From Tilletia caries (Eukaryota > Basidiomycota > Exobasidiomycetes > Tilletiales > Tilletiaceae): a stretch of 64,000 nucleotides of DNA. Every line of letters begins with the position of its first letter. Within the stretch, counting starts at the first letter, position 1. Where the stretch lies: positions 62,001 through 126,000 of the forward strand of contig JALUTQ010000038.1 in assembly GCA_032718865.1 (NCBI GenBank), given 5' to 3'. The translations under genes were made by a program, and so were the position numbers. This document shows, piece by piece, positions 12,101-24,127 of the stretch. The notes under the pieces are model-generated. The model searched no databases. It saw nothing but the letters and a program-made list of their open reading frames with translations, and had not been told where the DNA came from.

Positions 12101-14556
12101 TAATGTCCACCATTTCGAGACGGTTCAACAATTCAATCTGAGACGGACAGGAGGGTTATGGTTTGGAGAACGACGAAAAACTCACCTCAATCACCAAAGC
12201 TCCATGATCCGCCTTCCTCTCCACCGCCGTACTAGGATCATCCTCTCCTCCAGTCCGACCGTCGACACGCTCCCTCTCCTCTCGAATCCTCCACCGTCTC
12301 CACCGCTCCTCCGCACAGAGTGCCGCAAGCAAATACCACTGTCCCGGATGCGGGACAACGCCGCTGCCCGGCGCGACGCCCGACTTCGACGCGAGCGGCG
12401 AGGGAGCGAGTGGCGCCGGGCCTGTCAGGGTCAGTGCCAGACTGGTAGCGAGGCTGAGGGCGCCTGTCGAAGCGCCGGAGGCAGTTTGGTCAAGTTGAGA
12501 AGGGGGCGGCAGCGTCGAAGCGCGAGTGATGGAAGTCGATCGATCGTGTCCCGCTTGAGTCGAGCCCGTCCCTCCTGCAGCGGCGGCAGAAGACGACGAG
12601 TTTGCTCGGCTCGTTCCAGCTGTTGCGGCGGACATGGAGGCCGCGTAGATCGTGAGTGCGCCCGGGTGGAGCAGGTTGGATGGTAAAGGCGGACAGTGTT
12701 CCGGTAGGATTGTGGAAAGTGAGATGGGAGCGTGGCGGTACGAGCGGACGATGGAATCGACCAGATCGGCGAAGAGTCGGTATCTGGGGGGGTGTGTGTA
12801 ATGGTAACCAGAGCGTAAGCTTTCACAGGCCGGCTTCGGACCTCTGTTCCTCTCGGCCTCACTACCAGAGAACTCACTGTTTGCCGACCCAACTCCACCA
12901 CTCGCCCGTGCTCTCTCCCATTCCCCATCCATTGCTCAACTCCCCGAACCGCTTCAAGTGCGCCCGAAACACGCCCAAGGCGCGCTCCCACGCCTCACGG
13001 GACGGCAAATGAACCTGAATCTGTTTCGTCTTTTCCGGCGGGGGCGGCGCGTCAGCATCCCCACCTTCCCCAGCCGGGACGGGGACGGTGAAAGTATGAG
13101 CTTCCAAGCCGAGCAAGAGCCAGCCACGGGCAATCCGAATGACCAAACTGTCAGCCAGGGCTTTCGCCTCGGCCCACCGCTTGGTGCGTGGTGGTAAGAC
13201 TCGGGTGTCGCCGATGAGACCGCCGTTGTGCGGGTGGGCGACGGAGGAGAGAACGTCGTACGCGTTCACGTAATGTTCGAGACTGAGGGAGAGGTCCCCG
13301 GAGAGCTCGGCGAAGGTACCGAGCTTGTAGGCCGAACGGAGTGTCCATCCTTCTTTGGAGAGCGGGGCGACGGGAGGAGGTGTACCTACGGGTGTATCTG
13401 CGGGCGAGCCGTATGCCGAGGACGGCGGAGGGTATTTCCCCTTCTTTCTGCGAACTCTTCTGCCCTGCTCGCGGTAGTAATCGGTACTAGCCTCCGCAAG
13501 GGCAGTCTGCAGACTCCCTATGAAATCATGCAGATCGGCCTCGGAGACGGGTGTGAGGACGAAGAGGCTTCCCTTGGAGTCCAGGCCTGAGGTCCGACGG
13601 AGGTGGGAGAGCCGTGGTTCGAGAGTGGGTTGGGCGAGCGAGGCGCGGGAGGTGAGCAGGACGACGGTGAGTTTGATGGAGCGCGCGGTGAGGATTTGGC
13701 GTAGGTTGGAGATGTATCGGATCAGCGCGACGTCGCTCTCATTCGTATCGGCTTCTAAAGAGGGCTTTTCACCGGGAGCCGAGCTGGAATCCTGAGTTTC
13801 TGAGGAAGAATTCGATGCCTGCGGAAGAACCTGGAATAGGACAAAGATGCTGGGAATCACGTCCCGATGCTTGCGCACCCACAGTGGGGAAATCAGTCCG
13901 TCCGGATAGAGGGGTGATTGCGGGTGCAGCGGAGAGAGCGCAGAACGCATAAGCGCTGTCCCAGGTGGTGGAGCGGGAATAGCCGCAGTGGTAGAAGAGG
14001 CTCCCATTGCGGACCCGGCGGCGCCAGAGCTCGAGCCGGGTCGACCTGATGCACCCGGCAGGAGCTGGAGTCGGATCTTGCGCGGTGGGAGGCGGAAGTT
14101 CTGCAAGAGGGACCAGATACGAGTTCAGCATATCCTTCGTCTTTGTGAAAAAGGAAAGAGAGACCAGGGGCAACTCACATCAGGAACGAGGATGGTCCGA
14201 AAGGTGGGTGGTGCTCGACCTGTCGCTCCTCCGCTCTGTGAACTGCTCCCACCCGCAACACTCCCGCCTCCGCCTGCTCCGCTACCATTCCCACCCGCTC
14301 CCCCTCCTCCAGCTGCGGCCATGTTGGACCGATGAGGGTTGGACTCCCATATGGTGCTTCGTCCCTTGGAGGACAAGATGGTGATGAGTTGCGAGCAGAG
14401 CTGTGGGAAGGCCTCGGCTGGGTGTGTGAGGGTCGACGAGGACGGAGCTGGAGTGGCAGCGGCGGCGGCGGGGTCTTGCTGTTGCGGATGGAGCAGACCG
14501 CCGACCAGCATGAGCGGGTGGTGCTGCTGCACGAACTCCGCTGGGTAGGCGTTCAT
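9106..14556 (-). CDS. TRAPPC11-like (foie gras) trafficking protein
   Basis: TRAPPC11 is a subunit of TRAPP complexes that tether and activate Rabs in ER-Golgi and autophagy traffic. Six exons are inferred: 14556-14179, 14100-12878, 12783-12186, 12090-11104, 11025-10644 and 10571-9106. They total 1,677 residues, longer than the human protein (about 1,130). The start MNAYPAEFVQQHHPLMLVGG and the block RSAYKLGTFAELSGDLSLSL followed by EHYVNAYDVL fit the foie gras domain; the C-terminal half has beta-rich segments like the Gryzun region. Gly/Ala/Ser-rich inserts explain much of the extra length. The acceptor of the last exon (GGCACAG, 72-bp intron) was chosen because an earlier one would give a 20-bp intron and an in-frame stop. 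The exact C-terminus is less certain. Confidence 0.82.
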
Positions 14557-14660
14557 CCTGCCGGGCGCGCGCGTGCGTGAGTTGGGGTTCGAGGTGATGG
14601 AGGAAGTCCAGCAGGAAGGAAGCGAACTTGTCCTGGAGGACGACAACGACGACACTGACG

Positions 14661-15449
14661 ATGGCACCGGCAAACCAACCTCAAGCCCGCGCTGCCTTCA
14701 GTGGCACGCCTGCCTCGTCCTCGCCCGCAACAGGCGCAGCGACAGGGCCGGGAACGACAGCGACGGGTCTGACACCTCTCATCGCGGCCACTCCCACACA
14801 ACCACAACAGCATGCTCAAGCGGGAAGCTCAATACGAGGTGGACCAGCAGCGCAGCCAGCGACGTCAGCACAGGCCACACCAGGCAGCGCCGTAGCTGCG
14901 CCTGGCGCGAGTAGTGGCGCGCTGCCTGATCCCAGCAGAGGCCTGAATACGTTCGTGCAAGGGACACTGCCGACGCTTGAGCATGCTGGGATGCAATACT
15001 TCGACCGGACTGAGTGAGTTTACATTTTTTTCCCCTTCTGCTATCCACCCCAAGCTTCTGATCATTCTTTCCGTCGTCCTTTCCCCTGACTTCCGTGTGC
15101 GATCACAGGAGAGGAGACGAGGCAGGATCCACAACGAGTGGTAGCATACATGGTACGTCTCCAACATCAAATCCACGCTCCCAACATCCCAACCTACTTA
15201 AAGGACCCCGTTTCCTCTCTCATCACAGAAGCGACCCAAGCCTTCGACGCCGCCCTCTCCTCCGCCCTGCGTCTCCTGGGCGAGTACGGTCTGGCGCGAA
15301 TGCCGCTCCAGCCCGAGCCTGCGCCAGCTTCGAGTGCGGAGCTGGTGGAGGATGTTCAAGTCGAGTTTGAGAAGAGGGAACGATTAAGGGAGGGAGCCAG
15401 TCTTGTGCAGAGCGTGTTGAGGCAGACGCAGCAGCATCAGCATGTATAG
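14661..15449 (+). CDS. Small unidentified protein, low-complexity N-terminus and helical C-terminus
   Basis: The ATG at 14661 lies only 104 bp from the divergent TRAPPC11-like start. Three exons (14661-15013, 15109-15152, 15229-15449) join in phase and give 205 residues. The first half is rich in Ala, Pro, Thr, Gly and Gln. The second half is helical (LNTFVQGTLPTLEHAGM in exon 1, EATQAFDAALSSALRLLGEY in exon 3). The second intron has a strong GTACGT donor and a pyrimidine-rich CATCACAG acceptor. That intron is also open in the exon 3 frame and would add a protein-like stretch with VVAYMVRLQHQI, but this frame cannot be joined to exon 1. I do not recognise the family. Confidence 0.6.
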
Positions 15450-15689
15450 ATCATCCTCCACTATTAATGTCAATGTCAATGTCATCGTCGTCGGTGTCGT
15501 TGCTGAATGCGCATTCATGGTCCGTGCGCGAGAGAGGAAGAACAACACTGCATACTTTGGCCCCTTGAATGAAGCCCGGTTCCCTTTGAACTCCTTCCCA
15601 CTCACCACCATCATCGACTCTTCCCTCTCCTCTCTGTCTCCCTCCTTGCCCCTCGCCGCGCGCACTTCAGAGTACCCAACACACCCGCC

Positions 15690-16594
15690 ATGTCGCACCA
15701 GGTCGATGCCTCCTTCAACGACGCCGAGCTCGCTCCCACCGGTACGTGTACTTTTTCTGTTCACATTCCTTTCTTATGAAACAATTCGCAGCTGACACCC
15801 CCTCTTCATCTTCAAAACCCTTCACCACAGAGACCGCCGGCTACCGCGTCGGCGAGAAGAAGTCGCTCGCCGAATACCTCCAAGCCGACGCTGAGGACGA
15901 ATCCCTAGCCCGGTGGAAGGCCTCCCTCGGCCTCCCCGCCGCCGCAGCCGGCGGCGCCTCCTCCTCCTCCTCCAAAGGCCCCGGTCTCACCCTGCACTGG
16001 CTGGGACTCCAATCAGCAGGCGCCCCCAATGGAGGCCAGATCACGCTCGATTTGGAAGAGTATCTCAAAGGTGGGGAGGAGGCGAGGGAGAATATGAAGA
16101 AGAACCCGATCGTCATTAAGGAAGGGGTTACGTATAATATCGCGATCAGCTTTAGTGTTGGCGCGGACGTACTCTCTGGCCTCAAGTATCTTCACGTCGT
16201 CAAGCGCGCAGGCGTCACAGGTCCGTTTCCTTCCCCTACCTTTTTCCTCTGCCCTTAACCCCCACCGTTTCCCCCCGTCGCTGATCCCACTCCCCCTTCG
16301 TATTCCGCAGTGGACAAGTACGAAGAGATGATCGGCTCCTACGGGCCTGCAGCGACGCCGTACAAGAAGTCCTGTCCCGCCGAAGAAGCGCCATCAGGAA
16401 TGCTCGCGCGCGCAACATACGCCGTCCGGAGTCGGTGAGTTTCATTGGCGGAAACGCGAAACAAAGCCCCTCTCCCCTTGGAGGGCAGTACTTAACGGCC
16501 CTATTTGTATGATCTTCTTTGCAGAATCGTGGACGACGACAAAACAGTCTGGGCAGACTTCACATGGTACTTCAAGATCGCGAAGGACTGGTGA
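15690..16594 (+). CDS. RDI1: Rho GDP-dissociation inhibitor
   Basis: RhoGDI extracts prenylated Rho-family GTPases from membranes and keeps them inactive in the cytosol. Four exons (15690-15741, 15792-16220, 16311-16434, 16525-16594) give 224 residues, near the family size. The sequence shows family blocks: GYRVGEKKSLAEYLQADAED, an immunoglobulin-like core with ITLDLEEYLKG, IVIKEGVTYNIAISFSVG and LKYLHVVKRAGV, then MIGSYGP and the ending FTWYFKIAKDW. A Ser/Ala-rich linker is inserted between the N-terminal arm and the core. In fungi Rho1 activates 1,3-beta-glucan synthase, a gene that lies at the other end of this window; that link is established biology, not a cluster signal. Confidence 0.95.
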
Positions 16595-17071
16595 AGGAAA
16601 ACCCAAAGAGAAGCGAGAGCTTTCTGCCCCACAAAAGCCCTTTGCCCATTGCCCCCTGTCTCATCACTCCCTTGGCAAAGTACATAACGACACGCATATC
16701 CCAGGCCTATCCTTCTTTCATCCTCCCTTCCTATTGACAATCTTTTTCCCTTCGCATTTGTTTCTCTTTCACCCTGCTCATGGTTCCGCACATCGTATTG
16801 TCCCACAGCGGAGGGAGCCCCTCGCCCAGCGCTCAGCACTCTCTATGCCTCTCCATCAATGGACGCGCGTCGTCTTTCGCTCACTCACTAGGTGCATCGA
16901 TTCGAGGTGCTTCCCAAGGTCGAGATGGAGCCCTGTCAGAATGGACAAATGTTTTGCGTGCGACCATCATAGGATACAGAGCCCGGGAAGTGATACAATA
17001 GCGCAGCGGAGGCGAGGGAACCAGGGGGAAGAACGAATGCTGACCCTCCGACGTTCCGAACTCGCCCCCGT
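16595..17071. other. Convergent intergenic region, RhoGDI / carnitine acetyltransferase
   Basis: About 480 bp between two converging genes. It contains pyrimidine-rich stretches near 16690-16780. Open frames crossing it have no family resemblance, and I see no gene. Confidence 0.55.
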
Positions 17072-19813
17072 TCAGGAATACTCGCTGAACAAAATCGTCC
17101 GCCCCACACCCTGAATCTCCTCCATAATACTCCCACCCCTCCTCTCACCCTCACCCTCATCCTCCCCAACCCCATCCATCCCCTCCTTCTTCTTCTTCTC
17201 CTTCTTCTCCTCCCCACTCGGCCCAGACCCAGGCCCAACACCACCAGCATCAAAGAACCCATACCCCGCACTCCCCATCGTCGAATGGCCCGCCCTGCCC
17301 GCCCGCGGCCTGCCTGGCTCCTCCAACCCACGCTCAAAGTCATCATACCCATTCGACACCGCCACCGGCCTCTCCACCAACCGACTACCCCCACCCGGAC
17401 CGCTATTGATACGACCACCCTCCAAAGGCCTCCCCGTCCTAACATCACACTCCCGCCCCGAATGATCAATAAACGTATCCTCCCTCCTCGAGTTCGCCGC
17501 CTTGTACGTCTCGATAATCAACGCGCCCACCTGGCTCAGATAGGCGCTGAGCGTGTCCAGGAAACGGGCCGTTTGGAGATGTTTCGACGAGGCGCAGATG
17601 GCGATCTCGTCGTCTTTGATGATGTACCCGATTCCGAAGCCGGATGGGTTGACGGGGCCGAAGCCGAAGAGACGCAGGGCGGGGTTGCCGCAGTTGGACG
17701 TGGAGATGACTGTAGAAGTTCGTGTGTTTGTGTGTGGGTGAGCTGCTCTGCAACACGCCAAATAGGGCCAGAAGATCAAACTCACTCGTCGCACTGAGCG
17801 TCGCATACCCCGCATCCCTAAACAACGCAGGCGCCACCGCCGCCTTCTCACCCTTCTCCACCTGCATCTTCTTCCAAAGCTCATACATCGCATACAAATG
17901 CCGATCATGCCCCAACCCTTTCGAGCACTCCCTCGTGAGCTTCGTATGTCCCTCACACGCCTTCCTCAGCGCCCCGATCCGTTGATCCGCCGTGGCCGTG
18001 GCCGTCGACCCCCAGGAGGAGGATGATCCCTTCTTACCAATCGTAGAGCCCGACTGGCGCAAGTCCTTCCCCAACCCCGCAGCAGACCCCGGCGGATAGA
18101 ACGTCCTCGTAAACCTAACCGACTCCCCCTGTACCGTCCGAATCGCCTCCGTCCGCCCCCTCCTAAAATGCTTCACCATCGCAGGCTCATACGTACAAGC
18201 CGCGCGTCCATACATAGCATAATACGCCGCCTGGAACGCCATCTGCACGAATGCGTCGGGGGAGAACCGGTGTCGGGTTAGGAAGGACTTGCCGTACTCG
18301 TCGAAGACGAGGACTTGGCATTCGTTCTGACAGATTAGGTCCGAGAGTCGCGTTTCGCCGTATTTGATGGCGTCCCGCAGATCTGGGGTGAGGTCCCATT
18401 CAAGCTTCCGAGGCGCAGTCTCGAATTCGGGCACAATCTCTTCCTCCTCCTCCTCCTCCTCTTTTACAGAAGAATCGAAGAGCACAGGCCGTTTGCCGCC
18501 GATGCCCTTGGCGTAGGGGGAGGTCTTGGCCTTGAAGAGGGACTGCGTGGCGGAGTTGATCGATTTGGCGAAGCGCATGATGAGCTCGGTGTAGATGTCG
18601 GCTGCGAAGCGGAGCACGGTGTGGCCGTCGACGCCGGTGTGTTCGAAGTTGATGCCTGCTGCGCCGTTCTGTGGGGATGAGTGACAGAGATAAATCGTCA
18701 GCCTTGATATGGGGGGGGGGGCTGGCAAAAGGGGAAATAAGAAGGGGGAAAACGTACGGAACAGACGATGATTTGGAGCTTGTCATACCAGCGATTCGTG
18801 CAGGTTCCCACCTGGACCCCGTCTTCGAGCTGATACGTCCCACAGAGCATGTTATTACACAACTCCGCCCCATACGCGCTCGTCTTGGTCTTGCCCGCCT
18901 TCGGCTTCGAATCCAATTCCGAGCTCGAAGCCGCAGCCACAGCCGCAGAAGCCGATGTCGAGGAAGGACCCGAGGAAGGTGGTGCCCAATCGTCCATACA
19001 AACGACAAACAGCGCACTGTCAACCACCTTCAAACACCTCCTATTATTCTCCCCCGAGCCCGACGCCAACCGCTCCCGCTGCACCGACCACGCCTTCCTC
19101 TTCTCCGTCGTCAACACGCCCAACGCGTTCAGCGCAACCAACGAGCGCGGCAACTTATCCGCGTCCGCCACGATGGCTGTCAAATTTTGCAAGAGGGCCC
19201 GTTCGGTGAAGAGTGGTTGATGGTTCTGGTCGAGGACTTCGAACCAGTACATCTGCCCGCGACGGAGGACGACGATATGGGACGAGAGGTCGGAGGACGA
19301 ACCTTCAAGTCGACAGCCGTTCGCCGTAGGGATGCGCGCCGTGCCGAAAAGACGGTCATACTGGCTCATATCCAACGGCGTCCCCCGAATCGAATCAGGT
19401 TCGAGCTGACCCGTGCGCAGATCGTGCACGAACGAGACGGACGCGAGGATGAGGGAGGCTGTGCGCATGAGCTGATTCCCGCGTGCGGGCGTGGGGTCAT
19501 CTTCGAGGATGAAGAAGGGGTTCAGGTTGAGGACGACCGAGTCGGAGGAACTCAGGTAGGATTCGTTCCAGAATTCCTCGATGTACGATGCGCGTGTGCT
19601 GGCGTATTCCTCGAGCTGGGCGTGTAGCTTGGGACCCTCGTTGGTGAGGAAGTCTTGGACGACTTCCTTGGTCTGGGCATGTTCGTCTTGTGTTTGGAGA
19701 TGCTCGAGGGAGGACAGGTACCGCTTGCAGGTGTCTTGGAGGTTGGGGATGGGCAACTTCGGAAGCTTGTCCTGGTCCTTCAAGGTCTTGTTTGAGTCTG
19801 CGGTGGTCGCCAT
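17072..19813 (-). CDS. Carnitine O-acetyltransferase (choline/carnitine acyltransferase family)
   Basis: The enzyme transfers acetyl groups between CoA and carnitine so that acetyl units can move between compartments. Three exons (19813-18758, 18668-17786, 17709-17072) give 858 residues. The family signature near the N-terminus is LPKLPIPNLQDTCKRYL. The catalytic-His block reads INFEHTGVDGHTVLRF, and the CoA/carnitine site block is STSNCGNPALRLFGFGPVNP. No mitochondrial presequence or peroxisomal signal is obvious, so a cytosolic YAT1/YAT2-like enzyme is the best guess. A run of acidic residues (eight Glu) and a long Gly-, Lys- and Glu-rich C-terminal tail are additions to the core. Intron 1 holds a ten-base G run near 18712-18721. 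The ATG at 19813 is the only one that fits, because the upstream frame has no earlier ATG. Confidence 0.92.
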
Positions 19814-20577
19814 GGCTGCCGAAGAGGAAAGCGGGCGGCAGGGAAAGGGGAGATGGTGGTGGGTCGGAGGGGCGACCCAGCTGATGCTGCTCACCCTGCC
19901 TCCTTTATATACTCCCCCCTTCCAAGCTCTGCCCCTTCCCCATCCTCCGCGTCGGTGAGGTCATTTTCTGGATCAAGTGGCCGTGCGGGGTTCAGCTCGA
20001 CCTCAGCAGCGGCACGGACATATCAAGGTCATCTGTTCGATTCAGCGTTAGCCGTTGTAAGTAAAAGAGAAGAGGGAAGAGGAGCGCGTGGAATAGCAAT
20101 GAGGAAGGAGCACAGGACAAGGCCGGGCAGGGAGCGTAGGCGCCCCGGTCACGCGGTCAACGAGCGCGATCGAAATGTGGGTTCAAAGTGATGGACTCGT
20201 GGCTGGTGGCTGGCCTCGGAGTACAAGGTGGAAACCAGAGAGAGTCGTTGCGTGACATTGTAGTATTTCTAGATGCGTTGGGAGGGGTCTTGGTGGGAGA
20301 GGGGGAGGGGAAGGCAGAAGAGGGATCGCTGATGGGGGTCACCCAGTTCAGCAAACAGTCAATACCATCCACAGCCGGAACTCAGGGACTCACCCGGATG
20401 AGAAGCTTGTGAGAAAAGATATGCGCGTCCAAAAGATTTCCGGAGATGATGAGCAGAAAGAGGACGAAGGCCGAGGGGAGGACGGGAATGGTATGTGTGT
20501 CGGCTTGAGAGTCGAAGGGTAAAGAAATGATGAGGAAGTAAAGAGACCGGCCGTCTGTCGAAAGAGTCGATAGACAA
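19814..20577. promoter_or_regulatory. Upstream region of the carnitine acetyltransferase
   Basis: About 760 bp between the acetyltransferase start and the end of the next gene on the same strand. Short open frames occur on both strands, but none shows a domain or a convincing splice structure. It presumably holds the acetyltransferase promoter and the 3' region of the neighbour. Confidence 0.45.
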
Positions 20578-21620
20578 CTACTGCCGCTTCGCCTTGGTCT
20601 TGACCGAAGCAGGCGAAGGCGCAGCAAGCCCAATCAACCCCATAAACCCAAACACAAGCAAGTACGTAGCCGTACCCCCCAACCCGGCCCCAATCCAGCC
20701 CAACTGCCGCCCCCCAGCGGGCCCACTGCCCAACAACGAGTTCGAGCCACCCCTCAGCCAGACATCCACCGTGCCGGAGTACTTGGCAAGCACACCCTGC
20801 ACCTCCGCCGCGCGCGCGGGTGAGATCCCCAATTGACGCGCAATGGTCTCCACCGACGGACGATGACGGAGCCAGTTGCCTACGTCGAGCGCGGCGAGTT
20901 GGGCCGAGGTGGACGCGTCCTTTGCGGCTGAAGAGAGCGTTTCTGCTGCTCCGGAGGGGGAGGACGGGGAGGCGTGTCGGAGGGCGCGGGTGAACTCGAG
21001 GGAGAATTTGGAGAAGAGGGAGGAGGTGTCTGCGCTGGCTGCTGAGGCTTGCTTCGCTCCGGCCGAGGCGGCTTGGGAGAGCGTCTCGGCGAGTGTGGAG
21101 GATATCGTGCGGGGTGGTCTGCACTCACTCTCCATCGTTAGCTTTCTCAGTAGCTGGGGAGAGAGGTTGGGGAGGGGGGAAGTACTCACGCGCACAAGGG
21201 CGACAACGCCAGAACCAAGCTCAAAAATCCACCAACAATAGCCAAGGTAAGCACGGGGACCAACGTCCTCAAGATCGGATCATGGCTCCAGCGTGTATAA
21301 CTCGGCGCAACCCCTCTGAAGGGCAACAGGATGAGATAGGCAAAGATGCCGATGGTGAGGGCAAGGAAGGTGAGTGCGAGGAGGACGAGGTGGGAGGGCC
21401 AGAGACCCGAGTGGGCGTATACGGTTTGGAGGTGGGTGGGGACGTCGAGGTAGTAGGTGCCGAGTGCGCCCCAGAGACAGTACTTGGTCTGTTTCCAGAG
21501 CTTGGACAGGAGCGACGCTGGCCGGCGCTGTGGTTGTTGTTTTGGCGAGCCTGGGCTTGCTCCGCTTCCGTTTGACCGCGCGCGGACCGCAGCTGGGTTG
21601 CTTGACGATGAGGTCGACAT
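20578..21620 (-). CDS. Unidentified membrane protein with at least three transmembrane segments
   Basis: Two exons, 21620-21190 and 21145-20578, join in phase and give 332 residues. Exon 1 has a Ser/Gln-rich start, a short region around WKQTKYCLWGALGTYYLDVP, and two hydrophobic segments (LVLLALTFLALTIGIFAYLI and LVPVLTLAIVGGFLSLVLAL). Exon 2 has a helical stretch with LDVGNWLRHRPSVETIARQL and a final hydrophobic segment, TATYLLVFGFMGLIGL, before a basic tail ending KAKRQ. The acceptor used (CTGAG) is not ideal, but the better-looking CCCCAG just upstream gives an immediate stop. An additional small intron at the GTGAGT near 21125 is possible. The family is not recognised; the segments suggest an organelle or ER membrane. 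Confidence 0.65.
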
Positions 21621-21959
21621 CCTTGTTACTGTTCTCGCACTGTCGCTGTCTGGGATGGGAACATGGGATCGAGGAAGAGCGTGCGTGCGTGCGATGGGTG
21701 TTTGGATTGGGGGGGATGGTGGTGGTAGGAAAGAAGGATAACGATGGGTTGGGCTTCGAAGCGAGAGCGTTCCTTCCAGCCGAAAGTGCTTTCACACGCG
21801 AGCTGCAACATTTTGAAAAGTGGTGCGCTTTTGCAGAATACGGTTTTCGGGATCGCTCCCCTTCCGATTGGCTGCCGACTGCCGGTGAGGACGCTGCCCA
21901 CCACAGTCCACATCCCCGACCCGCATCCCTCCCTCCCTCGCCCCCAACTCGCTTCGAAC
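21621..21959. promoter_or_regulatory. Divergent promoter with CCAAT box (membrane protein / COX7)
   Basis: About 340 bp between divergent starts. An inverted CCAAT box (GATTGG) lies at 21866-21871, some 90 bp before the COX7 start. CCAAT boxes bound by the HAP complex are known to control respiratory genes in fungi, so this is a plausible COX7 control site. Confidence 0.5.
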
Positions 21960-22714
21960 ATGGACGCCCTCGTTAACAAGAAGTGAGTCATCGCCCCCTC
22001 CCTGCTTTGCCTCCCGTGCCCCAGCAGCTGACCACTTTCTTTACTTGACTTAAACAGGAACACCATCGTCCAGCGCCAGCGCCAGTTCCAGGCCGACTCC
22101 AGGCCGACCTTCATGCGTGGGCCCCGGTCGGGTCTCTACATGAGTGAGTATTCATCTTCTGCCTTCTGCTACTACGGATGCCCGGTGGAGATCCATCGAG
22201 CTGGTGGGAACTGGCGCGAGATGTCAAGGCGGTCCTTAGGGAGGTGGAGTGGGACGGGCACTTCGGGTCGGGTCGGGGCGCTGGGCCTGCCTTCGATCCG
22301 GCGAATCTGTGGAGGAGGGGAAGACGAGGAGGAGCGGAACTTCGACGTCACGCGGAACGCAGGCAGGGGGCTATCGACGAGGAGTATCCCTGTGTGAACT
22401 GCCACCACACCGCGCACCCCTGAAGGGCGGATGGCAGAACTATCCTGCGGGCCGAGGGCCAGCCGGAGGAGCCTTATCCGCCAGACATGCAGTTCAAACT
22501 CAAAACTGACCTTGTCCAACTTCTGACTACACAGCCCTCTACCTCGGTCTCTTCTCCGTCGGCATTTACGGCTCCTTCGCTGGTTTCTACAACATGGCCA
22601 AGGTGAGCTCTTTTCGATACTTCCTTTTGCAAATGCTCAATCTGTAGGTTCTGACTTCTGAACTTCCCACCTCGTCGCTGTGCCAAATTACAGGGCAAGA
22701 AGATCAGCGGTTAA
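21960..22714 (+). CDS. COX7: Cytochrome c oxidase subunit 7 (COX7/VIIa-like)
   Basis: A small inner-membrane subunit of respiratory complex IV. Four exons (21960-21982, 22058-22143, 22535-22602, 22694-22714) give 65 residues, matching the family's size. Visible features are the N-terminal matrix part TIVQRQRQFQADSRPTFMRG, then PRSGLYMTLYLGLFSVGIYG as the single membrane span, and the ending MAKGKKISG. The order basic/Gln-rich region, PRS-LY motif, span and GKK ending is as in yeast Cox7. Intron 2 is about 390 bp, far longer than most introns here, and no gene or obvious RNA element was seen in it. Confidence 0.85.
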
Positions 22715-23027
22715 ATTTCCAGTCCCGGTTCTTTCCAAGGGGCAGTCGATCACTTTGCCCATTGGATGTGATGAACGCCCTCGATCTGGTGACTGTCCAG
22801 AGAATCTACCCACCCGCAATCCTACTCGGTTTCCGCGTCTAGACTTTCTTTTCCACACCTGCATTCCATTCCGTATGCAGCGTCTGAGATGAGCCAACAT
22901 GATGGATGACTGAACTGCCTCGAAAGGTCAAATAGTCTTCTTTCTTCAACTGTGTGAGATTACGTTGTACGATTCGGAAGGCGATACAGGGCGATACAGT
23001 AGTGTATCTCCATTCATTCACTCCTCG
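22715..23027. other. Convergent intergenic region, COX7 / DAP1
   Basis: About 310 bp between converging stops. It contains a small tandem repeat (GCGATACAG twice, near 22981-22999). I see nothing else. Confidence 0.5.
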
Positions 23028-24074
23028 CCTTCCTCGACGAGGACGCCGACTTGCGGATACTTGGCGGAGAAGTGTCCAACCCACTCGCGCATGTTGTTCC
23101 TGTTCAAAAGATACAGTGATCAGTCGCTACGCAAACGACAAGAACAGATAAACAGGAGGGAAAGGAGGGATACGCACAGCTCGGCAGGGGTCAGGTCTTC
23201 GAGCTTGTCGATTGGCTGGTCGAGCGGTGTCAACATTTCTGGTGAGAAGGGTCAAAGAAGTGGAAAGGGTGAGTAGGAGGTCGAGGGGTGAGCATATGCG
23301 CTCCAATTTGTTCGTCGGTTCGGTTACGTGCGAAGTGAAGGGCTGAGTTGAGCGCATGTATGCAGGTGGAAAGGAACTCACCGAGGTCAAAGGACTGCTT
23401 GGCCATACCCCGACTCGCATCCCGTCCTGCAAAGTTTCCATACGGACCCTCTGAGAGTATTTCGCGCATAAACATCCTGATCAACTCCAATTCCAAACAA
23501 GAAGCCGGGGCAATGGAATGGACTGACCTGGTCCATAAAAGTTGCGTCCCTTGGAAACGTCAAAGACTTTGCCATGAATGCCAAGCAAGATCCTACTCTT
23601 GCTACCTCCACTCCCGTCATGCACCGCCAGCGTCCTCGGTGTGAATCTGGTCCATACGACGGACTCGGGATGGGAGCGCGGTAGGTGAGAGTACGGAAGT
23701 GGACCGCCGTTATTGCTGCTGCTGCTGCTGCTGCTGCTGTTCGCTGTTGCTGATTTGGACGAGAGGGGAGGGCCGTGTGGTGGTAGACCGCGTGCCTTTG
23801 CGAGGGTGGGAGTGAGAGAGACGAGGGAGGGCGGGAAGAAGTGCGGGTGGAGACAGTAGAGGACGAATGCGAGGAGGAAGAGGTTGAGTGGGTTTGTGAC
23901 GATGTGGGAGAGAAGCTGTGGGGGGACGAAGGCGAGGTAGGAGGAGGAGTTCAGTGGGAGGTCAGTATGAGAGCCCGAGCCCAAGCCTGCTGCTTTACGG
24001 TGGAAATACTCAACCTGTTCGATTCTCTCCAGTCCGAGTGGGAGAGCGAGTGGAGACGCTGTTGAGGAGCTCAT
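23028..24074 (-). CDS. DAP1: DAP1-like membrane-associated haem protein (cytochrome b5 fold)
   Basis: Dap1/PGRMC1 proteins bind haem and support cytochrome P450 steps such as ergosterol synthesis. Four exons (24074-23528, 23450-23382, 23238-23178, 23100-23028) give 249 residues. Exon 1 has one membrane segment (NPLNLFLLAFVLYCL), a Ser/Asn run coded by a CAG/CTG-type repeat (about 23711-23741), and the start of the cytochrome b5-like domain, ILLGIHGKVFDVSKGRNFYGP. The domain continues EGPYGNFAGRDASRGMAKQS, LTPLDQPIDKLEDLTPAELN and a C-terminal REWVGHFSAKYP. The annotated ATG is 54 bp from the left LTR of the retrotransposon. A second in-frame ATG at 24155 lies inside that LTR and would add 27 residues. 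Confidence 0.92.
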
Positions 24075-24127
24075 CGCTGCTGCAGTTGCTGTGTGTGTGA
24101 GAGTATGTATGTGAGAGTATGAGGATT

